A stretch of DNA of 64,000 nt from Petunia secreta (lineage: Eukaryota > Streptophyta > Magnoliopsida > Solanales > Solanaceae). The notes under the pieces are model-generated. The model saw only the letters and a list, made by a program, of their open reading frames with translations, ran no database searches and was not told where the DNA came from. Positions 1 through 10,430 of the stretch are shown here, piece by piece. How positions within the stretch are numbered: the first letter of the stretch is position 1; each line of letters opens with the position of its first letter. The stretch is from positions 23,398,001-23,462,000 of the forward strand of contig JARKIP010000048.1 of assembly GCA_029990175.1 (NCBI GenBank), written 5' to 3'. The position numbers and the translations under genes are program-made.

Positions 1-191
1 TGATCTCAACTACTTGTTTTAATTACTGCATTTAGTTAGTAAAATCTCAACCATTGGAAAAAGATCCCTGAATAGGTCTTAGGAAATTGTTTGCTAGAAT
101 TCAGTCTGAATAGTCCTCGTGGGAACGATACTCTACTTATCACTTTATTACTTGTCGACCACGTATACTTGCGTGTGCGTTGGGAGCAACA
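1..191 (+). repeat. 3' end of the 5' LTR of the first Athila-like element
   Basis: It matches 5591-5781 almost base for base and ends in the conserved GGGAGCAACA, directly before the spacer and primer-binding site. The rest of this LTR, about 1.14 kb judging from the 3' copy, lies before the window. Confidence 0.92.
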
Positions 192-197
192 AGTTTT

Positions 198-215
198 TGG
201 CGCCGTTGCCGGGGA
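198..215 (+). promoter_or_regulatory. Primer-binding site, tRNA-Asp type
   Basis: The 18 bases TGGCGCCGTTGCCGGGGA are complementary to the 3' end of plant tRNA-Asp, the usual primer of Athila elements. They start six bases after the end of the 5' LTR, the expected place for priming minus-strand DNA synthesis. Confidence 0.88.
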
Positions 216-332
216 CTAATTTTTGACAGATTTCTTTTTGAACAGTTTATTAATTTCTATTCAGGTTTAATTTTTGTTTTGAGTTTTGTGCTGTTTCAGG
301 TATTAGGTCCTGCTTGATCTTTACCTACAGGA

Positions 333-2417
333 ATGGTAGAAGAACAAGCTTTAGCTGTGCGAGATGTTGCTCTCCCCAGCCTGGAGGGAGTAGCTTCGAG
401 CATAGTTAATCCTGAAATTACTGGAAACTTTGAGATTAAGTCCGGTATGATACAACTGTTACATACGACTGGACAATTTGGTGGATTACTTCATGAAGAT
501 CCGCAGCAACATATCCAGAATTTCTTGGAGATCAGTGATACTTATACACCATCGGGAGTTCCTACTGATTATGTTCGCTTGACGTTGTTCCCGTTTTCAC
601 TAATTGGGGCAGCAAAGAGGTGGTTAAAGGCTGAAAAGTCTGGGTCTATCACCACTTGGAATGATTTGGCTAAGAAGTTCTTGGCTAAGTTTTATCCATC
701 TGCCAAGACAGCCCGGGTGAGGAGTGAAATTATGTCCTTCAGGCAGTTAGAAGGAGAATCTTTATATTCAGCCTGGGAGAGATTTAAGGCTCTATTGAGG
801 GATTGTCCACACCACAACCAATCCAATGAGGTTCTTGCACATACTTTTGTTGAGGGGTTGAATGCGCACACTAAGATCGTGGTAGATGCTGCTGCTGGAG
901 GTCAAGTGTTGGCCTTAAATTTTGACCAGATCTATGATTTGCTAGATAAGTTTTCGCAGAGCAATCCTGATTGGCAGGGAGATGGTAGAGCTATTACGCA
1001 GAAAGCTGCAGGGGTACTTCAATTAGATGCAGTTTCAGAACTAAGGGCGAGGATGGATGCTATTTCCAATCAAATTAGCAAGCTAGCTCTGCCAAAGACT
1101 CAGCAACCAGTGGCTCCAGTGCAACAACTCCAGAGTTTTTGTGAGGTTTGTGGTCAAGATCATGCTACAGAGGTTTGCTCTTCTAATCCAAAGTCAGTTT
1201 ATTACGTGGGTAATCAAAACAGGATGCAGGGTCAAAATCAGTTTGGTAATGGTTATTATCAAGGCAATATGAGAGCCCCGAATAATTACCACCAACTTCC
1301 AGCTCCACCACAGCAGGTTAGCAGTTTAGTTGAAGATATGCTAAAGCAGATAATGGCGGGCCAGCAGAGAATGATAGCTGACACTGCAGCCCATGCACAA
1401 GCCATACAAGATCTTGCCAATGCTCAAAAGAACTTGGAACACCAGTTGGGGCAGTTGGTGGGAGAAATAAGCACTGTTAAAAAAGAGCCTGAACAATGTC
1501 TTGCAGTTACTTTAATTGAAGGTGGAGAGCTGATGGCCAAGTCTGAAGAGAGAGCTGAAATAGAAAAAATTGAAAAAGTGGAGAAGGTAAAGAAGAAAGA
1601 AGAGAGAAAGGAGGCACCTCTGCCGCCTCCACCATTCCCGCAGAGACTATTACTATCGAAGGATCTGGCCCAGTATCAAAAATTTGTGAGTATGTTGAAA
1701 GAACTTCAAGTTAATATTCCTTTGACTGATGTGTTTGAATTGATGCCATCCTTTGTGAAGTTCTTAAAAGAGATTTTAGTCATGAATAAAAAGCCTCAAA
1801 AGATAGATACAGTTGAGTTAGTTAAGGAGTGTAGCACAATCTTGAGCAAGCTACCTCCAAAACTTCAAGATCCTGGGAGATTTACTATTCCTTGCACCAT
1901 TGGAGAGCATAATATCACTGGTGCCTTGTGTGATTTGGGTGCGAGCATAAATCTCATGCCTCTGTCTGTTTGCAAAAGGTTAGGGCTAGGAGCAATCAAG
2001 CCCTCTTCAGTTACTCTTAAGATGGCGGATGGATCACTCACTCACCCTGATGGTAAGTTGGAGGATGTGTTGTTAAAAGTTGGTAAGTTTACGTTCTCTG
2101 CTGATTTTGTAGTCCTAGATTATGAAGAGGACCAAGAAGCTCCAATCATTTTGGGGAGACCATTCTTAGTCACCTCGAAGGCACTTATTGACATGGAGCT
2201 GGGTGAGATGACTGTTAGAGCGCATGGAGAGAAGGTTACTTTCAAGATGTATGCTGAGAAGGAGCACATAACTAAGGTTGAAGAGTGCTCTATGATTGAA
2301 TGTGTCAGTCAAGAAGATGGAAGTAAACCACATGTGAAGTTGAAGATGGGTTCTCTCAAAGAAAGGAAAAAAGTAAAAGTTCGTCGTAAGAAGAGAAGAC
2401 GTAAATGCTGGAAGTGA
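333..2417 (+). CDS. Gag-protease polyprotein of Athila-like retrotransposon (intact, 694 aa)
   Basis: This is a single uninterrupted ORF from an ATG shortly after the primer site. A retrotransposon gag domain lies at about residues 70-175 (FPFSLIGAAKRWL, then FLAKFYPSAKTARVRSE). It is followed by a zinc knuckle CEVCGQDHATEVC (about residue 270; CX2CX3HX4C) and a Lys/Glu-rich linker. A retropepsin-like domain follows with the CDLGASINLMP active-site motif near residue 530 and a second motif, IILGRPFL. DLG in place of DTG/DSG is usual in Athila. Gag should form the virus-like particle and the protease should process it. Compared with the element at 11837-24849, about 40 N-terminal residues are missing. 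The ORF ends in a basic tail where that element continues into reverse transcriptase. Absence of stops over 694 codons next to decayed relatives suggests a young or functional copy. Confidence 0.88.
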   Translation: MVEEQALAVRDVALPSLEGVASSIVNPEITGNFEIKSGMIQLLHTTGQFGGLLHEDPQQHIQNFLEISDTYTPSGVPTDYVRLTLFPFSLIGAAKRWLKAEKSGSITTWNDLAKKFLAKFYPSAKTARVRSEIMSFRQLEGESLYSAWERFKALLRDCPHHNQSNEVLAHTFVEGLNAHTKIVVDAAAGGQVLALNFDQIYDLLDKFSQSNPDWQGDGRAITQKAAGVLQLDAVSELRARMDAISNQISKLALPKTQQPVAPVQQLQSFCEVCGQDHATEVCSSNPKSVYYVGNQNRMQGQNQFGNGYYQGNMRAPNNYHQLPAPPQQVSSLVEDMLKQIMAGQQRMIADTAAHAQAIQDLANAQKNLEHQLGQLVGEISTVKKEPEQCLAVTLIEGGELMAKSEERAEIEKIEKVEKVKKKEERKEAPLPPPPFPQRLLLSKDLAQYQKFVSMLKELQVNIPLTDVFELMPSFVKFLKEILVMNKKPQKIDTVELVKECSTILSKLPPKLQDPGRFTIPCTIGEHNITGALCDLGASINLMPLSVCKRLGLGAIKPSSVTLKMADGSLTHPDGKLEDVLLKVGKFTFSADFVVLDYEEDQEAPIILGRPFLVTSKALIDMELGEMTVRAHGEKVTFKMYAEKEHITKVEECSMIECVSQEDGSKPHVKLKMGSLKERKKVKVRRKKRRRKCWK

Positions 2418-2427
2418 GCTAAAAGGG

Positions 2428-2476
2428 ACGTCGTGCCACGACGTTAACTAAGGCGCTTCTCGGGAGGCAACCCGAG
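2428..2476 (+). promoter_or_regulatory. Pair of adjacent hairpins after the last gag/pol codon (conserved in both Athila elements)
   Basis: ACGTCGTGCCACGACGT (2428-2444) is an inverted repeat with a short loop. CTCGGGAGGCAACCCGAG (2459-2476) forms a 6-bp stem with loop AGGCAA. The same two hairpins occur in the same order just after the integrase stop of the minus-strand element (17412-17365), where the first loop differs by one base and the stems are kept. From memory, a GGGAGGCAACCC box is common at this place in plant Athila elements. Its role is unknown; an RNA element for packaging, 3' processing or downstream ORF expression is possible. Confidence 0.6.
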
Positions 2477-4433
2477 TTTGTACTTGTATTATTTCATTTA
2501 TAGTGTCACGTAGTTGTTGTTTTTCCTTGGATTGCAGGTTCATGTAATGTCGAGGCTAAGTGTGGGGTGTCCTCACCCTTGCCTAATGTTGATGACCTGA
2601 TGAGGGAAGTCTGAGTACCTCATACGATATGGAAGCTTGGAGGATGCTAGCACCAAGGACTAGAATCTTCAGGGAAGTTTTCTTTACCTTACACTTTCTT
2701 ATTTTTAGCACTGTGGACAGTGCTTAGTTTAAGTGTGGGGTGGGGAACTACCCTTTTATTTATTTTTGAGGTTATGGATGCATGTACCATAGGATTTTTT
2801 TTTGTTTTGTCACTTGACTTTATTTTTATTTTGTTTCTTGCTTTAATATATGAAAAAAAAAATTAGAAAACCAATGAAAAATTCCAAAAAGATTTTCCTT
2901 TTAGTTTTATTAATGGTACATGTCATCCACCCTGTGGTTTTTCTTATGGCCTCGGTTCTTTTCCACGGGGAGACCTTTGAACCGGGTAGTTTTTTTATTT
3001 TTAGGATTAGAATAGTTAGTATAGGTGACCCTAGACGAAAGGAATAGGTGGAATGCTAGGTGCCTTTGAGTTGTTTGATACCGGTGGACTTGAATTGATT
3101 GCATGTGCTATTTGTGGTGTCCTTGGGTTTTAATTTGATGCATGCCTAGAGAAAAAAAAATTGGAACGACCCCCTTGAGATGCTTGAGTCCGCTTGCTTG
3201 ACTTGATTGTGAACCTTTGCGCATTAGTGCTTAAATTTCCACAAGTTGCATTCTAGAAGCTTAGTTGAGAGTTGTTGATGGAGCCTTTTTGTGTGGATCA
3301 TGTGCAATGTGTGTTGTGAGGCGTGTTCTTGTTTACTCCATGTTGCATATTAATGTCTAGAACTTGCCCCGTGTGTGTGCAAAGCGAAATCCTAGGTTTG
3401 CTCTAGTTGGGAAATGATACAAGGTCTTCTTTTGATTTGCCTACCCTTACATATATACCTTGAAAAAAATTGTTGTGATTTCTTTGACCCTTTTTGTTGG
3501 CACCCACACCCCGAGCCTACCCACTTGTTCTAAATTGTCTCTTTTGGCCCTTTACTCCTTAAGCACTTTAGTTAATATTGTGATAGTATTTTGGAGTTGT
3601 GGTTGGATTTTGGGAAGTTTTTGAGTGGAGCTAATGAAGGGGAACAATTGTAAAAATTGGGAAGTAGTGAAAAGCATTGGCAAGGTTGGAAGTTAATGAA
3701 ATTGAAAAAATGAAAAGAAAAAAAAATTGTGGAAAAAAAATAAAGAGAAAAAGATATCCATTCCTTGCTAGTGTGTGCTTAAAAGAAAAAATGCTACTTG
3801 TTGAGAAGGTGTATGTGTGGAAGTGTTGATTGGGTGGCTTATTGAGAATTGAAATGAAATTTAAATTGTGATGTATTAAAGTGCTTAGGGAGGTAGTCAC
3901 TATTACCATATGTATCCTACCCGCCCCTTAGCCTACATTACGACCTTTCTAAAGTCCTAGTTAATCCCGATTGGAGTGAGCTTACATTAGTGGAGTCCTA
4001 CACTACGGGCAAGCCTATGGTACATTGTGTGTGACGTGTGAGATTTTTGTGAGAGTGAGTGAATTCATTTGTTATTGCCCCCGTTCTATTCATTATATTG
4101 ATTGTTGTGTGTGATCTTTGGAGGGCACTCTTTTGCTTCATATTGGTGAGGGCACGTGGTTTGCATGAAATAGGTGAAGTTGGTGGCTTCTTGGTTGAGT
4201 AGATAGGTGTAATTTTGTGGGAGCATGGTTGCATTAAGTTGAGTTTGTGCATTTGAGCTATTTTGGGGTGGTTGTTCTCATATTTTTGATTTTGATAAAT
4301 TGTTGGCATGTTTGTGGATCCATAGTAGTCATGTGCGCATTTGTTCAATGATCGGTATCAACCATAGTCATGGGCAGACCTGTTCTACCTAGGTTGGAAG
4401 TTATTTGTGATTGCTCGAGGGCGAGCAAAGGTC
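2477..4433 (+). other. Non-coding 3' internal region of the first Athila-like element
   Basis: No ORF here looks coding. The stretch is homologous, in the same order, to 13184-15010 of the minus-strand element, including purine-rich tracts (about 3700-3800) and several AAGTGTGGGG-like boxes (near 2557 and 2730). The env-like gene of the larger element is missing. Confidence 0.7.
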
Positions 4434-4450
4434 CAAGTGTGGGGTGGTGA
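4434..4450 (+). promoter_or_regulatory. Polypurine tract before 3' LTR
   Basis: CAAGTGTGGGGTGGTGA directly precedes the TG that opens the 3' LTR. The same sequence stands before the 3' LTR of the minus-strand element (13183-13167). It would prime plus-strand DNA synthesis. Confidence 0.75.
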
Positions 4451-5781
4451 TGTTTGGCATTTTATGCCAATATTTCCTTAATATTTCCTTACGTTTGGAT
4501 ACTTTATTCGCTCGTTTTATGGTTTATGAATGTGGTTTTGCACTGATTTTATGTCGTGTGTATGTAGGTTGTTATGCAGTGTAATTGGAGCTTTTAAGAG
4601 CGTGATTGAGCAAGAAAAGATTGGATTTTGATTGAGGATTGGATCGATCACACGAAGGCACGACACGAGCGAGCAAAGGAGCGAACGGAACAGAAAAATG
4701 GCTGGGCGCTGTAGCCTCCGCGGCGCGCCAGTCTGGCAGGCGCGGTTGGGGGTGCGGCGCATGGCCATAGCGGTCAACTTTCGACGGGTTCTGTCCAAGG
4801 TCACGCGTTACGAGGCGCGGGGCGCCCGTTATAGCGCCCCTTGTGCGCGTTTTTACTTCCTATTTCGTCTAGGATTGGGTCTAACTTATTACTAGGTGTT
4901 TGTAAACTCTATAAATACTCTTTTACTTAGTTTTTGAGAGGAGTTCAGACCTTGGGGCAAATTGGAGAGCTCATAACATCAAGAACAAGGGTTTTTCTTC
5001 CTTCCATTAATCTATTACATCATTATTTCATTATTACACCAAATCTTTGTGTTGTTATTATGAGTATGCGTAGCTAAAACTATCGTTCTAGGGTTAGAGT
5101 ATTACATGAAGGTTGATGTTTGAAGATTGATTTCCATTAATTGAATCCCATAACGGGTTGCTTATTCTTTCTTGATTTCATTTGTGTAATTGTCAGGGCC
5201 CGATTATTACGCATTATCTATGGTTTTTAGATTGAACTCGAAAGAGGGAATTTAATTACGTAATAAGAAAGGATAGGACTAGTTTGTGAACCCGGGCATC
5301 GGGGAACCAATTTGTGAGTAGGATAGACATATACTTGCTCGTCTAGTTTAACTCATTACAGAATTCGTTAATGCGTGCACGTGATTCAACCCATAGACAT
5401 ATAGGGATTGGAGTAGCCTGCATAGACCGTGAAGAATCGAAAGGTTTTCACGGGTACAATTAACATGTTAGTTAGCAATCTAGGAAATCAAGAAGTAGAA
5501 TCAACTGGAAAACTCAACTGGATTGTTTGTAACTCTGACCCTGGACCGTTTCTCTGTTATTGATAACAACTTAGAATTTGCTCTGTTACTTGATCTCAAC
5601 TACTTGTTTTAATTACTGCATTTAGTTAGTAAAATCTCAACCATTGGAAAAAGATCCCTGAATAGTTCTTAGGAAATTGTTTGCTAGAATTCAGTCTGAA
5701 TAGTCCTCGTGGGAACGATACTCTACTTATCACTTTATTACTTGTCGACCACGTATACTTGCGTGTGCGTTTGGAGCAACA
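4451..5781 (+). repeat. 3' LTR of the first Athila-like element (1331 bp)
   Basis: It starts TGTTTGGCATTT and ends GGAGCAACA (TG...CA). A TATAAATA box at 4910-4917 is the likely promoter of the U3 region. Length and sequence agree with the LTRs at 11837-13166 and 23505-24849, so all three belong to one family. The small ORFs inside have no coding signal. Confidence 0.92.
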
Positions 5782-6833
5782 TGGAACACTGTATATGACT
5801 CTTTGTCTGTTGCTTACACTTTACGAGCGCCTGTAACTAGTTATTTTAATGGCAAAGTGGCTGTAGAGTATCACCTAGAAGAATTTGATTGGGAACTTGT
5901 TGAGCGTCTTCTTCTTTTTTTAGAAAAGTTTTTTTATGCTACTAAAGAATTTTCCGGTCAATATTATCCTACAGTTACTACCATGTTGTATTTTATAGCT
6001 GGAATAGCAGAATTACTTAACGGTTACAGATTAGTGCCTGGTTATGAACAAGTCGTACAAGCAATGATTGAAAAATTTAAAAAATATTTTTTCCTATTCC
6101 ACCACTTTATTGCATTGCTTCTGTATTACATCCCTGTTTTAAACTGTTTAATACCGAAATGCTTATTAGAGAAATTTATCGGAGTTTGAGAATTACTGAT
6201 GAAAAAACACCAAGTGTAGAAACAGCTTGTGCGCAGGTAATTGTAGATTGCCAACGGATTTATGAAAGATATAGGAGTGCAGCTGATAATGTTGTTCCAA
6301 CTGTTCCAAGTGGAGCTGAATCAAGTTCAACGCAGGCGAGTAAAAGAGCTGCAGCCGGATTGGGAAGTTTTTCTAGCCTTAATCAAAGGTTATCTAGCAG
6401 GCATTCGAGTAGCGGAGGGTTCAACGAGCTTGATGTTTATTTACTTCATGGTTGCAAGGAAATTGAGTATTTTGGAAGCGATCAACTACTGCCATTTTGG
6501 AAGGATCAACAAGCACAGTTTCCAGTTTTAGCAAAAATGCCGCGGGATATTCTAACAATTCAAGCATCATCAGTTGCTTCAGAAAGCGCGTTTAGCCAAG
6601 AAAGATTACAAATTGGAGATCATAGACATTCATTGAAGGAAGAAGCAATGGAGACGGCCGTATTATTCAGAGATTGGACTAGATCGGAGCGAAGAAGTTT
6701 TGGATTTGCAGAAGATGAAGTAGCAGATGCAGAAGCAGCAACAGAAATTTTATCAGGCGATGGAAGTGTGGACAATGAAAATGATTATGAAAAAGATGAA
6801 TCTTTGCCACCGGTTCCTCCAGAGGTGCCATAA
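5782..6833 (+). pseudogene. hAT-superfamily transposase, C-terminal part (interrupted and frameshifted)
   Basis: Reading starts in frame at the first base after the Athila LTR (WNTVYDSLSVAYTLR), so the LTR element inserted into this coding region. The first block runs to about 6085. A one-base shift in a T-run near 6085-6095 moves the frame, and translation continues to the stop at 6831-6833. The second block contains the hAT C-terminal dimerisation domain (ELDVYLLHGCKEIE, then PFWKDQQAQFPVLAKMPRDI and ASESAFSQERLQIGDHR, ending in an acidic tail). The family is the RICESLEEPER/Ac-like plant hAT group. The BED finger and most of the catalytic region lie beyond the left side of the Athila element, outside the window. 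It is not functional as it stands. Confidence 0.85.
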
Positions 6834-6949
6834 GAAATTATTCAGAAAATGAGAAGTTTTTTATTAATATGTAGTTTTGCAATTTAATATCTATGTAGTA
6901 TGTACTATGTACTTTGCAAAAAAAAAATAATTCAAACATTATTCAATAA
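6834..6949. other. 3' flank of the hAT transposase
   Basis: AT-rich probable 3' UTR with an AATAAAATG signal near 6944. No gene is seen. Confidence 0.4.
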
Positions 6950-7670
6950 AATGCGTTACGCCTTGCTATTAAGTTATAAATTATAATCCTTTGTTATATT
7001 CTCAATTATCCTTTGCTATTAAGTTACCTCTTTGCAATTCAATACTTAAATACTACTAGTAAATACTAAAGAGTAAATACTAAATACTAAATACTAAATA
7101 CTAAATACTAAAATACTAAATACTAAATACTAAATACTACTAAATACTAAATACTAAATACTAAATACTAAATACTAAATCCTATTATACTACTAACTTA
7201 AGTTTGAAAAAATAACAAGTGTTATGTCTTGCTATTAAGTTATCATTGTTTTATATATTCTCAATTTTACTTTTACTATTTAATACTTAAATACTAAATA
7301 CTAAATACTAAATAATAAACACTACAAACTTAACAATTAAATTTGAAAAAATAACAAGTGTTATGTCTTGCTACTAAGTTGCCATTGTTTGATATATTCT
7401 CAATTATACTTTTACAATTTAATACTTAAATACTAAATACTACTAAATAATAAATACTAAATACTACTAACTTAATACTTAGTAGTTATAAAAAAATAAC
7501 AAGTGTTATATCTTGCTACTAAGTTACCATTGTTTTTTTATATATTCTCAATTATATTTTTACAATTTAATACTTAAATATTAAATACTAAAATACTAAA
7601 TACTTAATACTTTTATACTAGTATTATATAAGTTATTACATAAAAAATAGATGCCTTGCTATCAATTTAT
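6950..7670. repeat. Compound tandem repeat: TAAATAC heptamers inside an about 140-bp unit
   Basis: A run of TAAATAC units occupies about 7055-7190. Shorter runs recur with a longer unit containing GCCTTGCTATTAAGTT or GTTATGTCTTGCTA, at about 6957, 7225, 7363, 7508 and 7650. This is a higher-order arrangement of a 7-bp microsatellite in a decaying minisatellite. It is probably part of the 3' region of the adjacent hAT element. Confidence 0.7.
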
Positions 7671-7948
7671 ATTTGTTATTATTTTTTATTTAGTCATATA
7701 TTTTAATTTAAAATTCAAAAACTACAAAGGCTATTAAAAACAAAAAAATAACCAAAAAAAATACTAAACGTCCAAACCGGGCCGGACCGGACCGGAACCG
7801 GGCTGGACCGACCCAACACAACAAAAACTCAAAATCAGCTCCCTTTTGAAAAATAGCCGTTGGCAACGGCCATAAACGGCTATTTTTCTCCCACCCCCAA
7901 CCCCCACCCCCATAAACGCCCCAACAGCCCTCCCCTACCTATTTTTCC

Positions 7949-7956
7949 TATAAATA
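7949..7956 (+). promoter_or_regulatory. TATA box of the BED-finger ORF
   Basis: TATAAATA lies about 100 bases before the putative start of the BED-finger reading frame at 8048, in an otherwise C-rich leader. Confidence 0.45.
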
Positions 7957-8047
7957 CTCCCATCAAATTAATCACAATTCAATATTTTATATTCATTTCT
8001 CTTAAAAAATTTCTAACAAAGGCTATTTTTATAAATTTTCTATCAAA

Positions 8048-8323
8048 ATAGCTGCAAATGCAAATACTCCTACTCCAGTTCAAGGTGCTACTACTGAAGG
8101 TCCCTCCAGCCCAAGAACTGGAAGATCCCAAGTTTGGGAATGTATCACAAAAAATAATGATACCGGCAAAGCTCAGTGTACTCTTTGTAAGAAAGTTTGG
8201 AATTATGAAACTGGATTAAATAATGGAGGGACGGGGAAGTTTAAGACTCACTTGAAATACCAACATGCCCCCGAATGGGCAGCTCGTGGTGGTGGCATAT
8301 ATCTGCCACCACGCGATAATTGA
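8048..8323 (+). pseudogene. BED-type zinc finger ORF from a hAT element, start codon lost
   Basis: The open frame reads IAANANTPTPVQGATTEG, then QVWECITKNNDTGKAQCTLC, and further on FKTHLKYQHAPEW, stopping at TGA 8321-8323. C-X2-C ... H-X-YQH in this spacing is the BED DNA-binding finger at the N terminus of plant hAT transposases. The expected ATG is ATA at 8048-8050, so either the start has mutated or a non-AUG start is used. The product would be about 91 residues: a DNA-binding domain without catalytic core or dimerisation domain. There is no splice-compatible partner downstream. Confidence 0.65.
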
Positions 8324-8735
8324 GTCGCTGAAGTTGAAGATTTATGTATTTTTCTAATTTTTAGTCTATTTTCTAGTTTTTATTTTCTAGTATGTCATTT
8401 TAAATCTTTAAGTCTTTAATTATGCATTTCCAACATAATGTACTGTCGAATTGTTGAATAAAATGTGTGTTTTGTGTTGTTTATTTAGTCTACCATATTT
8501 TTTTTTATCTATTTCAAACAATCAAAAAAATAAGTTAAAAAACAAAAAAAATTAACGAAACCGGACCGGACCGGCGAAGGCGCGCCGGAACCGGTTCCGA
8601 TCCGGCATTGGTGCAAATGCATCGTTAGACCGGACCGGGACCGGGCCGTTTTCTAGTTTTTTTTTTCTTTAACATCGGATCGGACCGGACCGGCGAAGGC
8701 GCGCCGGAACCGGACCGGACCGGTGGACAACCTTA

Positions 8736-9243
8736 CCTATAACTGATAATCTATCATGAATTAATAAATATATGCACACGAAAACTTCTAATTAAAGTGC
8801 GACTAATTCGTTATTAGTTTACTTAGTTAAGCTTATTAAACTCAAATTTAACTATTGGTATGCTAAAGATGGATAACATCCTATCGATTTGGATGTGTGA
8901 AAACGGTTGAGGAGCAGTACATTTGGCATCAAAGACTATTGTGTGACAAATAAATCTGAGAGCTGGATGATGGTGATAAATCTGTAGCAGCAGTTACTGT
9001 TAAGATTTCTTAGTTTATTCAGTAGACTTGAATTTGTGAATTCCATTTCTTTATTTGCTGACATTATTTAACTGGTGAGAAAATATAACTTTGATGAGAT
9101 TTGTATGTGCTTCATCGTTAAATTTATTCAGATTGCATTATCATACTTATTTATCATGGTGACTGACACAGAAAATAGTGGGGTGACTAAAGACGTTTGT
9201 ACTAACTAGCATGGAATATACGTGCAAAGTATGTGTCCAAAAA

Positions 9244-9278
<35 letters not shown>

Positions 9279-10430
9279 TCAAAAGCTCAAAAGTTAGAAT
9301 AACTAATAAAGCCAACTTTTCATATATATATATATATATATATAAGCATGTACTTAAAAACTCAAAAGTTAGAATACCAAAATGTCATAAATAATCTAAA
9401 TAAATGCCCTATTTATTTATTTTTTAATGAGAAACAACCTACGCTAGAAAAAAACTAATAAAGCCAACTTTTCATACTCCTTCATGAATAGTCACAATCA
9501 TTTCTCCTTTTATCTATTCTTAAAATACATGTTCCGTCCTAATCTTTTTCAACCCCAACAAGACGTTGTGCAAAATGGGGCACGTCACTGCTCTTCGTTT
9601 TCACTAGGAAATCTTTTCCTGTAAACAAACTAACTTCCAATGATAGCAAAAGGGAGCTCAATAATTGTTATACTACTAATGACCTTTAATTTAGAAGATG
9701 CACATGTCATTCCTGTTAAAGAGGCAATTATGAATGCATGAGGTGCTTTCTTGATGCATCAAAACGGACAACCTGCATATATGCATCTTGAAAGAGGAGA
9801 TCAGAACTAGGCAAATTCTGCACTATTCAAAGCATTCCGACAATATATTTTTTTTTTTCCAATTTTGATCATTTTTGAATTTCGTCCCTGAATGTTACAA
9901 CCAATCAGCATTTTGTGTACTGATTCGGAGTTTCTTCAACAATTTCATAGGAGTCCAGGTCAGAAATCTTCTCTTCCATCGCAAAAATTAGTGAACTTTT
10001 TCATTTTAGTTATAGAATGATTAGCATAGTGTTACGTTTAAGTTATCTCTTGTGTGTTGAATGACTAAACAAAATCAAATATAGTTTGGTTTTGTTCAAA
10101 CGAACTTTCAAAGTTTGGTGTTGTTTTTTTTTTACGAACTTTCATTAGAAAATTATTTGTTTTAACAAATTCTTTTCTTGAATTAAATATCACCACATTA
10201 ATATTTCAATTAGAAAATATCTTTAAGTCGAATTACAGGTTTTTTCTGTCATGCAAAATTGATGGAAATCAGATCTGTAATTGATAATTAGAGACAGATA
10301 AATGGAGTATATGTTGCATTATACTGTGGACATTAATAGCATCAAGAAAGTTTAAACTTTGCTTTTCAGCAATTGAAACATCAATCTATCTATCTATACT
10401 ATATTAAATGCATGATGGCCCTTAGAAAAT
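8736..10430. other. Intergenic DNA, no gene seen
   Basis: AT-rich sequence with two TA microsatellites (about 9250-9278 and 9323-9344) lying in a local duplication (both are followed by CTCAAAAGTTAGAATA). No ORF, RNA gene or transposon protein is recognisable. Confidence 0.5.

Larger units (their letters stand above)
1..5781 (+). mobile_element. Athila-family LTR retrotransposon, gag-protease only (TR-GAG-like), 5' end outside window
   Basis: The first 191 bases repeat at 5591-5781 with only two differences that I can see (positions 77 and about 185), so they are the end of the 5' LTR and of the 3' LTR. Between them are a tRNA-Asp primer-binding site, one long gag-protease ORF, a long non-coding 3' region and a polypurine tract. 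Reverse transcriptase, RNase H, integrase and the env-like gene present in the related element at 11837-24849 are absent. Plant elements of this form are called TR-GAG elements and are thought to be mobilised in trans by an autonomous relative. The near-identical LTR ends imply recent insertion. The insertion broke a hAT transposase gene that resumes at 5782. Confidence 0.9.
7771..8735 (+). mobile_element. Small hAT-derived element carrying only a BED zinc finger
   Basis: Two CCGGACCGG-rich blocks (7775-7815 and 8555-8725) bracket a TATA box, a short 5' leader and a BED-finger ORF. Such GC-rich subterminal blocks suit a RICESLEEPER-like hAT in which the transposase body has been deleted. I did not find clean terminal inverted repeats or a target duplication, so the ends are approximate. 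The ORF orientation matches the hAT fragment at 5782-6833. Confidence 0.5.

Noticed and set aside
3631..4348. Minus-strand ORFs in the first Athila-like element
   Set aside because: They are antisense to a non-coding retrotransposon region with low-complexity translation; the homologous region of the other element does not keep them.
4632..4895. Plus-strand ORF of 87 codons
   Set aside because: It lies within the Athila LTR, is not kept in the other LTR copies and has no recognisable domain.
7055..7190. TAAATAC heptamer array as an interstitial telomere
   Set aside because: The plant telomere unit is CCCTAAA/TTTAGGG; these units lack the CCC block. It is a microsatellite.
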